Assembly: GCA_025677815.1 (NCBI GenBank)
Contig: JAIXMP010000025.1
Span: 124,001-188,000, forward strand
DNA: 64,000 bases
From: Phascolomyces articulosus
Taxonomy: Eukaryota; Mucoromycota; Mucoromycetes; Mucorales; Lichtheimiaceae
Direction: 5' to 3'
Positions 23,272 through 35,238 of this stretch are shown here, in pieces. Position 1 is the stretch's first letter. Each line of letters opens with the position of its first letter. The position numbers and the translations under genes are program-made. The notes beneath the pieces were generated by a model, which worked only from the letters and a program-made list of their open reading frames with translations, did no database searches and was not told where the DNA came from.

Positions 23272-25507
23272 AACATGTTTAATTATAATTATATTTACTT
23301 TGTTATTAGTTATTGCTAAGCTCTTTTTTTAATTAATAATAAGAAGAAAGAATGTAAAGTTTAATAATATATATATATATATATATTAGTATACGTATAA
23401 TAATAAGAGTAGGTGTAGTTAGTGTGTAGCGGTGGTGGTGGTGGCTAGTCTATTGTCCTTGAGCCCTACTTTTTTCAATTTATTATTATTGTTAAAATGA
23501 TGGTGGATATATGATTGAACCTGTATGTGCTTTTATGAAAAAACCGTGCATAAAAAGTATTAGGCGGCGTTTTTTTTTTTTGACATAGTCCAAGAAATAT
23601 CAAAAAGAATGAGTTATTTATTATTATTTACAGGTACCGTGAAAGAAGGGCCAAGAAGAAGGAAAATGAATAATTATAATATTGTACTTGCATGAGACTT
23701 GGCATATTCATCATTATCACCAATATGTTTCTTTGCTTTTTTTTCTCTCTCCTTATATTATTATCATATTATCATGTCCCTCTTCTCTACTTTCTTCTCC
23801 CCCAATACACACATACAAAAAACTATATACCTTCTCCTCTTATTTGTATTTCTCCTTCTAACTAACTAACTATTAGTAAATATATTATAGCTCACATCTT
23901 TCTTTCTCTCCCCCCCACCCTAAATTAATCCCCCAATGAAAGAAATTGAAACCTTTTTCTCCTCAGCCTTCAATCTCTTTTCCCTTTCTCCCTTCTCCCC
24001 TGAATTCTCGATTTCGCCACCGGCTCTTGTCATAATAAAGGCGGTTCCAAAAATAACGATCTCCGCGCATAAAAATATAATGTGTAAATGTATGAAAAGA
24101 AGTAAGAAGCAATGTAAAAAAAAAGCATGTAAAAAAAAGTAAACAAAACATGAGTTCATCTATGCTTATTACTATCTTCTATATTAAGCTAATATTATTT
24201 TCATTGACTCTATCTAAAATAAACCCCCCAGCCCATAGGAACTCTTTTTTTTTCTTTCTTTCTGACGACGACGATCTTTGCATTAGTTTTATTTTAAATC
24301 GAACTAACCGTCGATCCCGACGCGAGTGAACATGATAGTATTTATAAAAAATAATAATAATAATAAAGAGAAGAGAGTATGTATGTATGTATGTTATTAA
24401 TAAGTCATAGTCATAGTGAATAAAGTGGCAACACATTTTACATATTTATTTTGGTTAGTTAAAATAGATCTAGGAGTCAACAACGATTACCTATCATTGT
24501 ATATAATAGAAGAAGAAGAAGAAGAGAAAATAAATAGATCGTCAGGGCCCATGAAATTATTATTATTTATACACACACTCAAAATGAAACTGTTGCTGCT
24601 TTGAATAATAAAATATCGCTTTAATTTTGGTTTGGGGGAGGAGGAAGAAGAAGAAGGAAAGAGGGGGTGTGGATCGGGAAGGAGAAAAGGATGATTGAAA
24701 TAATAATAAAAAAAAACAATGAGGAGACTGATGATGATGAGGAAAAAAGAAGAATTCAAAGAATAAATAGAGTGGCAACCCAAGACCTCGGTTCTAAATT
24801 CGGGGCGAATATAATAATAACGATAATACTAATACTAATAATGAGAAAGGGAGTAGTACGTATTATCATAAAAGAGCGTATGTAGTATAGTAGATAATAA
24901 TAGTATACGATTTTATAGAAAAATAAACTGAGGTAAGCCAAGAATAATTATAATAGTGCACAGACAACCTATATTTCAAGTTGTAATATAAATATATTAT
25001 TCTCATCCAATGTTTTATTATATATTGTAAAAGAATAGGATGGTTGTTGGAACTTGGCACAAGGATATAGTTACAATATATAACAACAACAACAACAATA
25101 ATAATGACAATAGTAATAGTCAATAAAAATTACGGAGATAGGAATATATAGTATCTTTAGAGCAAAGTATTATATAGAATACAGAGATATAAGGTGGTGA
25201 TGAGTGAATAAGTTATATAAGTGAATGAGGGTAAAGAAAAGAACAATTGATTGGTTGGATCTTTATTGTATATTATCCAAAAGTAAGTATCGACAAACAC
25301 GTTCGCTTGCCTTAATCGTAATTATGCAGGGTGAAGCGAGAAAAAGTATTGCATTGCACCAAGTCCACGTTTTTTTTCTCTTCTTCCTCTTCTTCTACTT
25401 TACAGCAATAATCAGCAGCAGCAAAGCATCAAGCGTTCACCGCATCTGTGCGTTTTTAACCTAACGACCTTCAATTATTTAGAAATTAAGAGGGTGCTGC
25501 AATTTAT

Positions 25508-25514
25508 TATAAAT
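25508..25514 (+). promoter_or_regulatory. TATA box of the C2H2 zinc-finger gene
   Basis: TATAAAT lies about 110 bp before the ATG at 25622. The region between is strongly pyrimidine-rich (CTTTTTCAC and similar), typical of a transcribed fungal 5' leader. Confidence 0.5.
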
Positions 25515-25621
25515 ACCTTGATCCTTTTTCACTTTTTCTTACTTCTTTGCTCCAAGTTCAGCACTTTTCATTACTCTTTTTCCACTTCTTCTTTCATCTT
25601 ATTTGTAAATTCAAAAAAAAA

Positions 25622-26476
25622 ATGGATTCTCCTCTTTCAATCAAAGATGCTAGTGGTAGACAAATTAGTCTTTTAAACAATAACACTGCTACTACTACTT
25701 TTTCTACTTGTTCATCATCCGTAACAACTTCGCCACCACCAACACTTATTAGTACTACTCCCCCTCCTACTGCTGAATTTTTACGCGCTACTGTTTCTCG
25801 ACAACCTTCTACAGGTCGACGCAAGTATCATTGTACTGAACCTGGTTGTAACAAGAGTTTCACTACGAGGTACATATATAGTGTATAATATTATCCAAAA
25901 AAAAAAGAAAACTCCTGGTCAATATACTGACATATCATTCCATCTTTTTTATAATTAAATTATATTAGTGGTCACTTAGCACGACATAATCGTATTCATA
26001 CGGGTGAAAAGAACTTTCGATGCCTTTATCCTGGATGTCCATCTCGTTTTTCGCGCCAAGATAATATGATGCAACATTACCGCACTCATCTTTCTCCAAA
26101 ATCGAGACGAAATCATCAACTGACTCGAAGCATTAAGCAACAACAACAACAACAACGTCATCGTCATCAAGTAACACGTCCTTGTTTTGAACCTTATCCA
26201 ACTTCCATTGTATCACCATTGAATTCACCTCCTCCTCTTAATGTGGATGAACAACCTACTGTATTACCTCAATTGTTATGTTCACCTTCTTCTCCTTCAA
26301 GCATGAAACTTCAACCACTTGAACCTTCCACTGATAAACAAAGTCCTCCAATTTACGCATCTTCGGCTTTTTTATGCCCGACTCCACCTCTTTCACCACC
26401 TCATCATCAACAACTTCCATCTCTGAGCCACCGACCCGCTGACTCCTTCTTTCCTTACGTCAGTATCATGAGCTAA
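25622..26476 (+). CDS. C2H2 zinc-finger transcription factor, two fingers
   Basis: Two exons (25622-25869 and 25969-26476; intron 25870-25968, phase 2) give 251 residues. The N-terminus is Ser/Thr/Pro-rich. Two adjacent C-x4-C-x12-H-x3-H fingers follow: CTEPGCNKSF...HLARHNRIH and CLYPGCPSRFSRQDNMMQHY, linked by TGEKNF. The intron falls inside finger 1. The second finger with SRQDNMMQHYRTH resembles the fungal Msn2/Rst2-like group of stress and carbon regulators, but the target cannot be told. The C-terminal 120 residues are Pro/Ser/Gln-rich and may act as an activation region. It is preceded by about 11 kb without genes. Confidence 0.9.
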
Positions 26477-27498
26477 AAAAAAAAAGAGCTGTACATCTAT
26501 TTACTGCATTTCAATCCCAAAAAAATAACCTCCTCTCCTCCAAAAAAAAACCCTACTTTCTTTCTTGTCACTATTATTATCCAAATCAACAATCAATCCA
26601 GTTCTCCCTTTCCCACCCGAAAAAACCCATCCATTCGTTTCTAAAAATCTACCAAAAAAGCAAAAAAAAAAAAAAAAAAAACCACAAAATCCAATCTCAA
26701 AAATCGAAAATCATATCTCAAAAAAAACCAAACAAACAATCACGATACAACAATCAACAATCCTATTGATCCACATATTCAAATAACTGCAAGCATTTTA
26801 CGAACTTTTTTTTTCTTATGATAATGTATTTCTTGTATTATAGTCTTTTTTAATCATGTTATATATATATATATATATCAATTCTTTCTTATTTCTTTGT
26901 AAACAACACCACATCACACAAAACACACACTATAAAACCTCCTTTCAATTATTTCTTTCTTTTAACAAATTTCCCCTCAAAAACCATATTTTCTTTGTAT
27001 GCAACTTTTTGTTCATGATTTCTATATCGCTTATGTTTATATTTTCACACTCTTCTTCCCCCTTTTTTTTATATTCCGGTTAACAATTTTACATAATTTT
27101 TTTTTCTTTCATGTACAAACTTCTCTTTTTTTTTTTAAGACAGCACCAGCAAAAATAAAATAAAATAAAATAAAATAATGATAATGATTTTGACATTTGA
27201 GCAATTTTTTATTATAAAAAAAAAAGAAATTATTATATATAAACAAAAAAAAAATGAATCCAAGATCTCGGTTAAAAGGGAGTTTTATTATGTGTAAATT
27301 TGTTTTATGTTTATAATAATATCTTACTCTATGTAAGGAGACTTATGTTGATGTATTGACAAGTTTTTGAACGACAAGTTATAATAATTATAGTAAATAA
27401 GATTTGTTTTTAGTAACACTATAAAATAATCGATCGAGATTCTTTTATGTTTGAGGTTTGGGGGAGGGGGGGGAGAAGAAGAGAAGAAGAAGAAGGTA

Positions 27499-27543
<45 letters not shown>

Positions 27544-27819
27544 AGCAGAAGAAGAAGAAAGAAGAACAAGTAGAGAGAAAGAGACAAGGGATAAATAACT
27601 AAGGAGAAAGTGAGAACTATATAAAAGGTCGTTTTAGAAGGGGGAACTTTATATATATAAATGGATACATATGTATACTATTTAAAGATCCCGTAAACTA
27701 TTATTATTATTATTATGCTGCGCATTAAGGAGAAAAGAAAATAGTGTTGTAAAATGTCATATTGAAGAAAAAAAAAAGAAGGTTTCACTTTATTATTATC
27801 ATGATGACGATGACGATGG
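26477..27819. other. Intergenic between convergent genes
   Basis: 3' flanks of the zinc-finger gene and of the GYP1-type gene. Early part is rich in A-runs and C/T; a long poly(A) run lies at about 26661-26680. An AAAAT repeat lies at about 27153-27176. A near-pure purine tract occupies 27459-27590 (separate entry). No coding content. Confidence 0.5.
27459..27590. repeat. Polypurine tract with (GA)n
   Basis: About 130 nt almost entirely A and G on the plus strand, with G runs at 27459-27472 and a (GA)n run at 27508-27537, between two convergent genes. Such mirror-like purine tracts can form triplex or G-rich structures. Confidence 0.8.
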
Positions 27820-28607
27820 TTATTTAAGATGGCTTGGCGCATTATGGAAAAGTGTTTTCCACATGTATGCTTCAGATAATAATAATTCAACATCTTTTTC
27901 ATTCCAATCTTGTGTTGGTAATTGTTGAAGAAATATCATAATACCCTGATGTTATTTTAGGATTAAGTTAAACTTCTTTTTATATAACAACAACAACAAT
28001 CATCATACTCTTTATTAATTGACATAACAAACAAACAATACCTGAAAATCTTGTGCTTGTAATTGTTCCGACCATTTTACCAGAAAAGCCGCACATACAT
28101 ATACATGGAATTCCGAGAATCCTTCTGATGACCCTTCAGCAAGATAAGTATCCCACATTCTTACAGTACATTTCAGTGGCATTTCACGCATCAATAAACA
28201 ATTCATCCAACGAAAAGCAAATTGAATGAATTGAATTCCTTCTTGTTGTAAATGGTTTGCAAGACGAGCTAAAAGTAAAAAAACCAAATGTATATCAATA
28301 AGAAGATAAAAAGCAACGAATCGAACTCTAATGCAGAATTCAATATACTTTTTATAGTTTGTATCCCCACATTTGGAATGACATACCATCAATGCGAGAT
28401 ACCAAATCTTTTAAAGTTGCTACTTGACGTTGAATTCCTGGCTGTGCAAATGTATAATTATCTTGAATACCATCCAATAATTTTGATAGACACCAAAAAC
28501 TATCGGCTTCTATCACAGATAAAACTGTTGAATCCAATTGACTCACATCATAATCCTCAGGATTATCATCTATAAGAGATCCATCTTAATTTCTTCTTTT
28601 CTTTCTT

Positions 28608-28645
<38 letters not shown>

Positions 28646-30514
28646 TTAAAACTTACCAATATAAGCAGATAAAAACACTTCAAAAATAGGTGTTACTAGA
28701 TCATTGATACCTTGAACGTAACCGCTCGCTGGATGTCGAATAGCCCATTGGTATAAAATGCGTTCTAAACACTAAAAGGTGATTTTCATACTATTTAAAT
28801 AACCACACCTTGTATTTTTCGAATTCCTTCTATACATACCAATTGTGTTGCTTCATATTGATATAAAGGAACACCTGGGTTAGTACGAGGTATATCAATA
28901 TGGATTTGATGCCATAATGCTTGATCTAATCCTGCAGTTCCACGAGAATAAGAGGCAGCTACACTATCTGAATATTCTTTCCGTTTTTGTGCCAATGCTG
29001 TCACACGTCTTGCTGAATTACATGGTAAATAACCCTAAATTCCAAAATTCCATCAACATTGGGTCTTTTTTTTTCTCTCTCTTTTGAAGATTCCTTTCCC
29101 CTCCCTCCTAGAAAAAAACCCCACTTACAAGTAGTAATTGCCATGCAACTAATCTATATTCTCGTGGGATACCACTCCAACTTATTCGTTTTAAAGCAGC
29201 TATGTATACATATCATACATCAGCCTATCAATATATTTCCAATAGGGTGAGATATACATAAAATATATAAATTTGGAATAATTACCAAGGTCTACATTGG
29301 GTTGTGAAAGGATATCCTTAAACTTTTTAGTTTTTGCAGGATCTCGTGTGATATCCGGATCAATATTTTTGATAATGTTGGTAGGATCTAATTTCATGTT
29401 CATTCTTATCTTTTAATGGACCCAATCTATAACATTTCTTTCACTCTCTCATCTTTTTAATAATAATAATACCTTCAATACGCTGTTCTATATCTGCCTT
29501 GATTCCGCCTGCGGGTAAGGAGCTACTTTTTTGAATAGTAGGCGGTGACACTACTGCTTTATGAGAAGGTGAGGTAGAGGGTAGTGGGTGTGAAGAAGAG
29601 AAAGGGGAAGTAGAAGGAAGAGGAGGCGAAGATAATGGGGATGAAGCTTTTAGTTGTGGCGTTGTGGTTGAAGAAGAAGAAGAAGAAGAAGGTGAATGTA
29701 TCGTCGTAACATGAGTCGTAGAACTAGCACCTTTTGGTATATTTTCATAACCAAGCTCATCACTCCATTCATCATTGGTATCCTTTAAAAATGCATCAAA
29801 CGATTTGTGCGGAGAAGAAGTGGATCGTTGATGAACGGCTGTTGATCCAGACGCAGATAAAGCTTCACGCGACTTTTTCTTCTTTTTTGAAGAAAAAGAT
29901 AATGAATGTGAAGAAGTTGGGTATTGAGAAGGTAACATGGGTGCTGCTGTTTTGATTGTATCATTGATATGAGGTTGTTGTGAAGTACTTCGTTGGGTAG
30001 TGACAAGACTAGTATAGTTATAACGAGCTCCCACCACTTTGGGTTCAGTGGTTGACGATGTGTCCTGTGACGATGGATTGTTATTGGGAGCAATGCTGAC
30101 ACTAGAAGAAGTAGTTGATCCGCTTTTCAACGTTATTAACGGAATAATGTAACTGATATTATATATTTCATATATACACTTAAAAATAAAATAAAATAAA
30201 ATCATTAAAAGTACCTCCCAGGGAACTTTAATCCATGTCTTCTCCAAAATGATCTATAAGAAGAAGAATAAAATACAGAAGCGTCAATGGAAAGGAAAAA
30301 AAAAACAGGGTGTTAAACGCATAAATAAGAGTTTATAGCAAACCTTTGTGTTGAAGCATCTATTTAAAAACGAACAATAAATAATTCAGTCCATTAGTTT
30401 AGTTTATATTTTTTTTTCATTAAAAAAAAGATAGAATGATACAAGGAGCAATCTGTTAAAACGCGCTTGGTTTTTTTTTTTTTTTTTAAAAAAAAAGAAC
30501 TTACGTTCATCCAT
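27820..30514 (-). CDS. GYP1: RabGAP with TBC domain, TBC1D22/Gyp1-like
   Basis: About eleven exons. The N-terminal part MDE...HASTQRSFWRRHGLKFPG and a later SFDAFLKDTNDEWSDE match the start of TBC1D22. A Ser/Pro-rich linker follows, then the TBC domain: FKDILSQPNVDL, WSGIPREYRLVAWQLLLGYL, IHIDIPRT (arginine finger), HPASGYVQGINDL (glutamine finger), FWCLSKLLDGIQDNYTFAQP and FAFRWMNCLLMRE. The family activates GTP hydrolysis by Ypt1/Rab1-class GTPases at the Golgi. First exons are 10, 16 and 39 nt (30505-30514, 30344-30359, 30215-30253). The junction between the Ser-rich exon (GT at 29472-29471) and the exon starting near 29404-29412 does not keep frame with the best GT-AG choice, so that junction is unresolved. 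Last exon is 27820-27945. Confidence 0.9.
28612..28640. repeat. (TC)n microsatellite in a GYP1 intron
   Basis: About 14 TC units within the intron between the exons ending SAYI and starting DDNPEDY. Confidence 0.85.
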
Positions 30515-31263
30515 CGTCGTCAAATAATAATAATAATGATAATAAAGGTGTGTGGTGGAACACCAGTTGGTACGTCGCTATTCCAAGTTATGTAGTTTTT
30601 ATTGTCGCGCCATTCAAAATACTTGGTGTTGGCAAGTTTCCATTTTAAGTATCACTCTATTTATCTTCTTTTAACAATGATGTCAGTTTGAACGTTTAGC
30701 ATATCCATAGATACGATAATCACTATTTATTACCATGACAACCTTTATATATATTGATAAAATAATAAAGGAGGATTTAGCTATCATGGTCTTTTTTTAT
30801 ATATGGCCATTTATGCCGTAGTTGTAAATTTCTTACAAGTTATTAATTTATTTTTATATATTGATGGTATATAATTGTTTATGTGTTGAAAAAAAAAAGT
30901 GCATAATAAATAATAATAACAATAATAATGATTCGTACGACACCTTTTTTTTTATGATTTACTTATTTTGTTATGTCCGTTCATTTAAAGAAGTATATTA
31001 TTTATAATTGGTTTACAAAGTCTATCAAGATGTAATACTTGTCTGTAATATCTAAGTTATACAAACACTAAAAAAAACTACACCAAATACAGATCGACCG
31101 TTCGAGTCTTTCTTTTTTTTTAATTGAAGGATCCAATATTTGGAAGTGTCGGAGCTCAGTGCGTTACAAATATATAAGTTAAGCATTATTTTTATTTTTT
31201 TTTTCCCTCGACTTTTTTTTTTAATACCTAACACCAAAGAGAAAAAAAAATAGAAAGAAGCGA
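30515..31263. promoter_or_regulatory. Divergent promoter region, GYP1 and DH-BAR RhoGEF
   Basis: 749 bp between the two divergently read start codons. AT-rich with T/A homopolymers. Nothing more specific can be assigned, but both promoters must lie here. Confidence 0.45.
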
Positions 31264-32970
31264 ATGGCCAATTCTGATGCTTTTTCCAGTACATTGGAAA
31301 GTAGACCTCGCCATCGTGGACCAGCTCCTCCACAAAATGCTACCGGTAATTTTCCACATAGAGACGGTTCTGTCAATCGACTTTCTCGCGTCTTTGAACA
31401 TGACACTCATTCACACTCAAACTTACAACCTCCACCTCCACAACAAGTTCATGTACAACCACAACCTGTAATAGTCAATCGACCTTATCGACCCGCATTA
31501 CCAACAAAACCTCCATCACTTCGCATCTCTTCATCGTCAAACCATGTTCACCATGCAATCGATTCCCAATTACCTAGCCCTTCATCCGAGTCACCTGCAA
31601 GCACTGTTGCCACTTCAGTCACCAGTTTCCATTCTCAAGAAGACAATGGGAAAAACAATGATATTGATCAAACACCACTTGCTTTTGCTGATATACGTGC
31701 TCGGTTTCAACAAAAGGAACAACAACAACCACAACAACCTATTTTTCCTACTGGTACAACAAATAATACTACTGCTACTCCTACTTCAGCGACAGCAAAA
31801 CGACCATTATCTTCATTTTACTATAACACAGTTCAAAGTACGAATAGTATGAGTAATATCTCCACTACTCCAAGTAATACCAATACTACGATTCGAAGGT
31901 CTTCTAGTATAAATACATCACCACCACTGCTATCACAGCAACCACCCGCTTTGCCAAGCAAACGACTAACACATATACGTAGTAGCGGTAGCAGTAGTAA
32001 TAAACCTGTCGTTGCGCCAAGACCTCTTTCTTCTTCATCATATGAAGAAAATAATAATAACGATAATGTACCTAAAACAGGTTCATTTGTAACTGAATTA
32101 AGTAATCGACTTGAACAAGCCGAAATTATTGATGACCATGACCGCCAGCAACAGCAACAACAATTCTTACGACAACAAGGCGCCTCATCTCCATTACCAC
32201 CTCCTCCACCGCCACATCATCAGCCCGTTATTCCCGCTTCTACACCTGCACGGCCACCTACCATCCTCCGACGACCCTCATCTTCCCCACGTTCGTCTGT
32301 ACTCCGAAAAACCCGCAACAACTCTTCCGATAGTAACAGTACACCCAACCTTCATATACCTGTGATTGCTAGAACGGGTACTGGTAATAGTACCACATCC
32401 ACATCTTCAGCATCCTCATCACTTTATGATTCACCCTCCAAACGTGCTTGGCATTATGGAAACACGTTATCAAGTTGGTTCAATGGTCAACCTCAACAGC
32501 AACAACAACCTAGTCTTAAGGATTCCATCACTGTCGTATCTAAGGAACCTTTATCCAAAGAACCAAGTGAATATTCATTACCTGTTTCACCTCAATTATC
32601 CGGAAATGTTAAACAAGGAGGAGGAAATCAAAAGTTGAAACGTTCAAAAGTAATACAAGAATTAGTGATGACGGAAAAGGTATATCAAAGTGACATGTTG
32701 CTGGTCAAACAAGTCTATTACGATGGTGCCTTTCATAATAGTCCGCTGGATAAATCGGATATCAAGATTTTGTTTTCGAATTTGGTGGATATATTACAGC
32801 TTGAAGAGGAATTTGTTGATTTATTAGAATCTGCTGCTGGAAATATGGATTATGTTGAAGAAGATGATGATGAGAATGATGACAATGGTGATGATAGAAT
32901 CGGCATGGCATTTCGGCAGATGGTAAAGGAATTATATAATACATTAGGAGAAGGACAAGAGAAGGGTTCT

Positions 32971-33008
<38 letters not shown>

Positions 33009-34791
33009 CTGTGGCTGCAAATATGCATAAAAGGGGCGAGGGGGGAAGGGCTTTACATGAATCAACGCTTTGACCTTAAAGTTGTGTTTTTTTTTCTTGA
33101 TGCAGATGTCACAAATTGATCATGTTTACTGCGAATATTGTAAGCGTCATGAAGATGCGGTATTACGATTACAAGAACTAGATGGTCGACCGGATGTACA
33201 AGAGTTTTTCAATGTAAGCTGATAATTTTCATATTATCCACTCCCATAACAATAATCATTGATTTTTATGTGGAAGGTGTATATTGATTTATTTCGTTTT
33301 TTTTATAACATAGGATTGTCGAGAACAAACACAAGGAAAGACAACAAGTTGGGATCTGGGAAGTATGTTGATTAAACCAGTTCAGCGAGTGTTGAAATAC
33401 CCATTATTATTACGAGTAAGTGAATGCCCCATTTTTTATACAGTATAAATAAAAAAAAGAGTGGATGAAGCTATGATGAAGAATGAAAGAAAATTTAATA
33501 GCTGGTGAAAAACAGGAAATATTCTCATTGACACCAGTGGATCACCCGGATCATGCTAACTTGGCAGCTGCAACTCAAGAAATTCAAGAGGTGGCGGATC
33601 ATATTAATGAAATTAAACGGCGGAAAGACATTGTTGAAAAAATCGTTGGTGATAAAAAGAAAACTGATATTAATGTATGTTATTTACACTCTCTTATACA
33701 ATACCTGTCAGCATAAGTGGTATTATCCCATTTCATTATTAACTTATGTTTGATTTATATCTCTTAGGTTGTGTAAGTTTTATCGGAATAGCAACAACTA
33801 CAACAACGATTTTAAAAACAAAAATAGATTCTAATTATAATGTTTTCTTCTTTGTCTTTTCCCTTTTTTCTACCCGTTTAGCCATGGTTTTAACAAAAAG
33901 CTGACACGAAGAGCACAACGATTTAAACAAGTGACAGGATTCTCAGCTGAAGCAACACAAGACGCGTCGTTTGATGCATTACATATGCGATTTGAAGAGC
34001 AACAATTTATAGCCCAACAACTAGCACGAGACGTTCAAGGATGGGTACGACAAGTCAAAAATCACTTTGAAATGCTTCGATTGTTTGCTGAAAATGCTGA
34101 AGTGCTTTATGCCTCTTGGGGAGGTGTTCGTGTCAAGAGCATGAACGGTATACGCGATTTCTATCAAGCAACGGATCTCTTCGCGACTGTGATGACACGG
34201 GAATTGGATACCAAAGTACAAGGGCGTGTTCAAAGTCGCATTGATAGTTTTCTTAAAGTATTTGAAAACCCTGCTCAAGTGATTAACAAACGTGCACAAA
34301 AGTTATTGGATTATGACCGAGTAAGAGACATCAAATCCAAGGGAGATGTACCAGACAAAGCACTCCAAGATTCGGCGGATGCTTATGTTTCCATCAATGC
34401 TCAGCTTGTGGATGAATTACCCAAGTTCTTCCAGTTAACGTCGACTTATTTTGACGTTTTAATTGGCGAGTTAGCATCCGTGCAAACATCCTTTTACGAG
34501 CAAATGGCACGTGAATGGCACAAAGTGGTACAGCGCCATTATGCGATTCATAATTTATCCACGGATACCATCATGGCTGAGCATATGGCGAGTATGCAAG
34601 CTGTCGATAATTTGATATATGATATTACTCCACTGAATAGAGATTTATGGGAATCTGTGCCAGGTGCCATTCCAGAAACCCCTCCTCCTCATACAGTAGG
34701 TCTTGTAGATGATGCAAGTAGTATCAATGGGAGCAGTACAAGATCGGCAGCAACAATAGGTAGCCCTTATTATGATAATTACTTTCCATAA
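31264..34791 (+). CDS. Rho-family GEF with DH and BAR domains (S. pombe Gef1/Tuba-like)
   Basis: Six exons: 31264-32922, 33106-33213, 33314-33415, 33516-33674, a 5-nt exon 33768-33772 and 33882-34791; together 980 residues. Residues 1 to about 455 are Ser/Pro/Gln-rich and disordered. The DH domain (about 457-676) contains VIQELVMTEKVYQSDMLLV, DHVYCEYCKRHEDAV and the signature MLIKPVQRVLKYPLLLR; it would exchange GDP for GTP on Cdc42 or Rho. A helical BAR-like domain follows (about 690-930) with FNKKLTRRAQRFKQ and NHFEMLRLFAENAEVLYASW, expected to bind curved membrane. No PH domain is seen, as in S. pombe Gef1. Exon 1 could also run further, but GTAAAG at 32923 gives a clean phase-0 splice; the TA/TG microsatellite then lies in intron 1. 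Confidence 0.92.
32970..33008. repeat. (TA)n(TG)n compound microsatellite in RhoGEF intron 1
   Basis: Nine or so TA units run straight into about nine TG units. It would be translatable if the upstream donor were not used, but splicing at 32923 removes it. Confidence 0.8.
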
Positions 34792-35238
34792 TTAACAAAT
34801 TATTTCTTACACAGAAGAAAAAAAAAGAGTGAAAGAAAAGATTATATAACTATTATTACTTATTACTACTCTTATTACCCAACCCATACAATCACTTATA
34901 ATTCTGTCTTTTTTGTAAATACTATATATATATATTATGTTTTTTCATTGTTTTTTTAAAGAAAAAAACTTCTCTCTTATGTATATAACCTTTCCATTTT
35001 TATGAAGGAGAGGGAGGGTGTATATATTGTGTGTATATATGTTGATGTTGATTCTTATATGTATATATGATAGGATGGGCGAATAGATGTATAAGTACTA
35101 AAGATGGATGGATGCTTGAGATGGAGTCCGAGAATGAGAGGGATGAGAGGATGAAGCGATGGATGATAATATATAACAGACAGTGTAATAATAGGGTTTG
35201 CATAAATGGTGACTATATATATATATATTGGATGAGTT
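34792..35238. other. Intergenic between convergent genes
   Basis: 3' flanks of the RhoGEF and of the gene at 35239-37207. AT-rich start, then a GATG-rich patch (about 35060-35180). No coding content supported. Confidence 0.45.

Larger units (their letters stand above)
14601..25621. other. About 11 kb gene desert, AT-rich and simple-repeat-rich
   Basis: No supported protein gene. Open frames are short and contain runs of Ile, Leu, Tyr, Lys or Glu from AT-rich or trinucleotide repeat DNA. I see TTA, AGT, GAA and TA microsatellites, poly-T/poly-A junctions, purine-rich stretches (20432-20520 and around 22970-23035) and one diverged direct repeat pair (entries below). It ends at a C2H2 zinc-finger gene, so part may be its upstream regulatory DNA. 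A long noncoding transcript or a centromere-type region cannot be excluded from sequence alone. Confidence 0.55.

Noticed and set aside
22964..23332. Plus-strand frame of 122 codons with a poly-Glu run
   Set aside because: The Glu run is the GAA microsatellite and the rest is purine-rich repeat DNA; no conserved content.
32923..33030. Continuation of RhoGEF exon 1 through the TA/TG repeat to a stop
   Set aside because: It would truncate the DH domain with a Tyr/Ile/Cys/Val repeat; a GTAAAG donor at 32923 gives a clean in-frame splice to MSQIDHVYCEYC.
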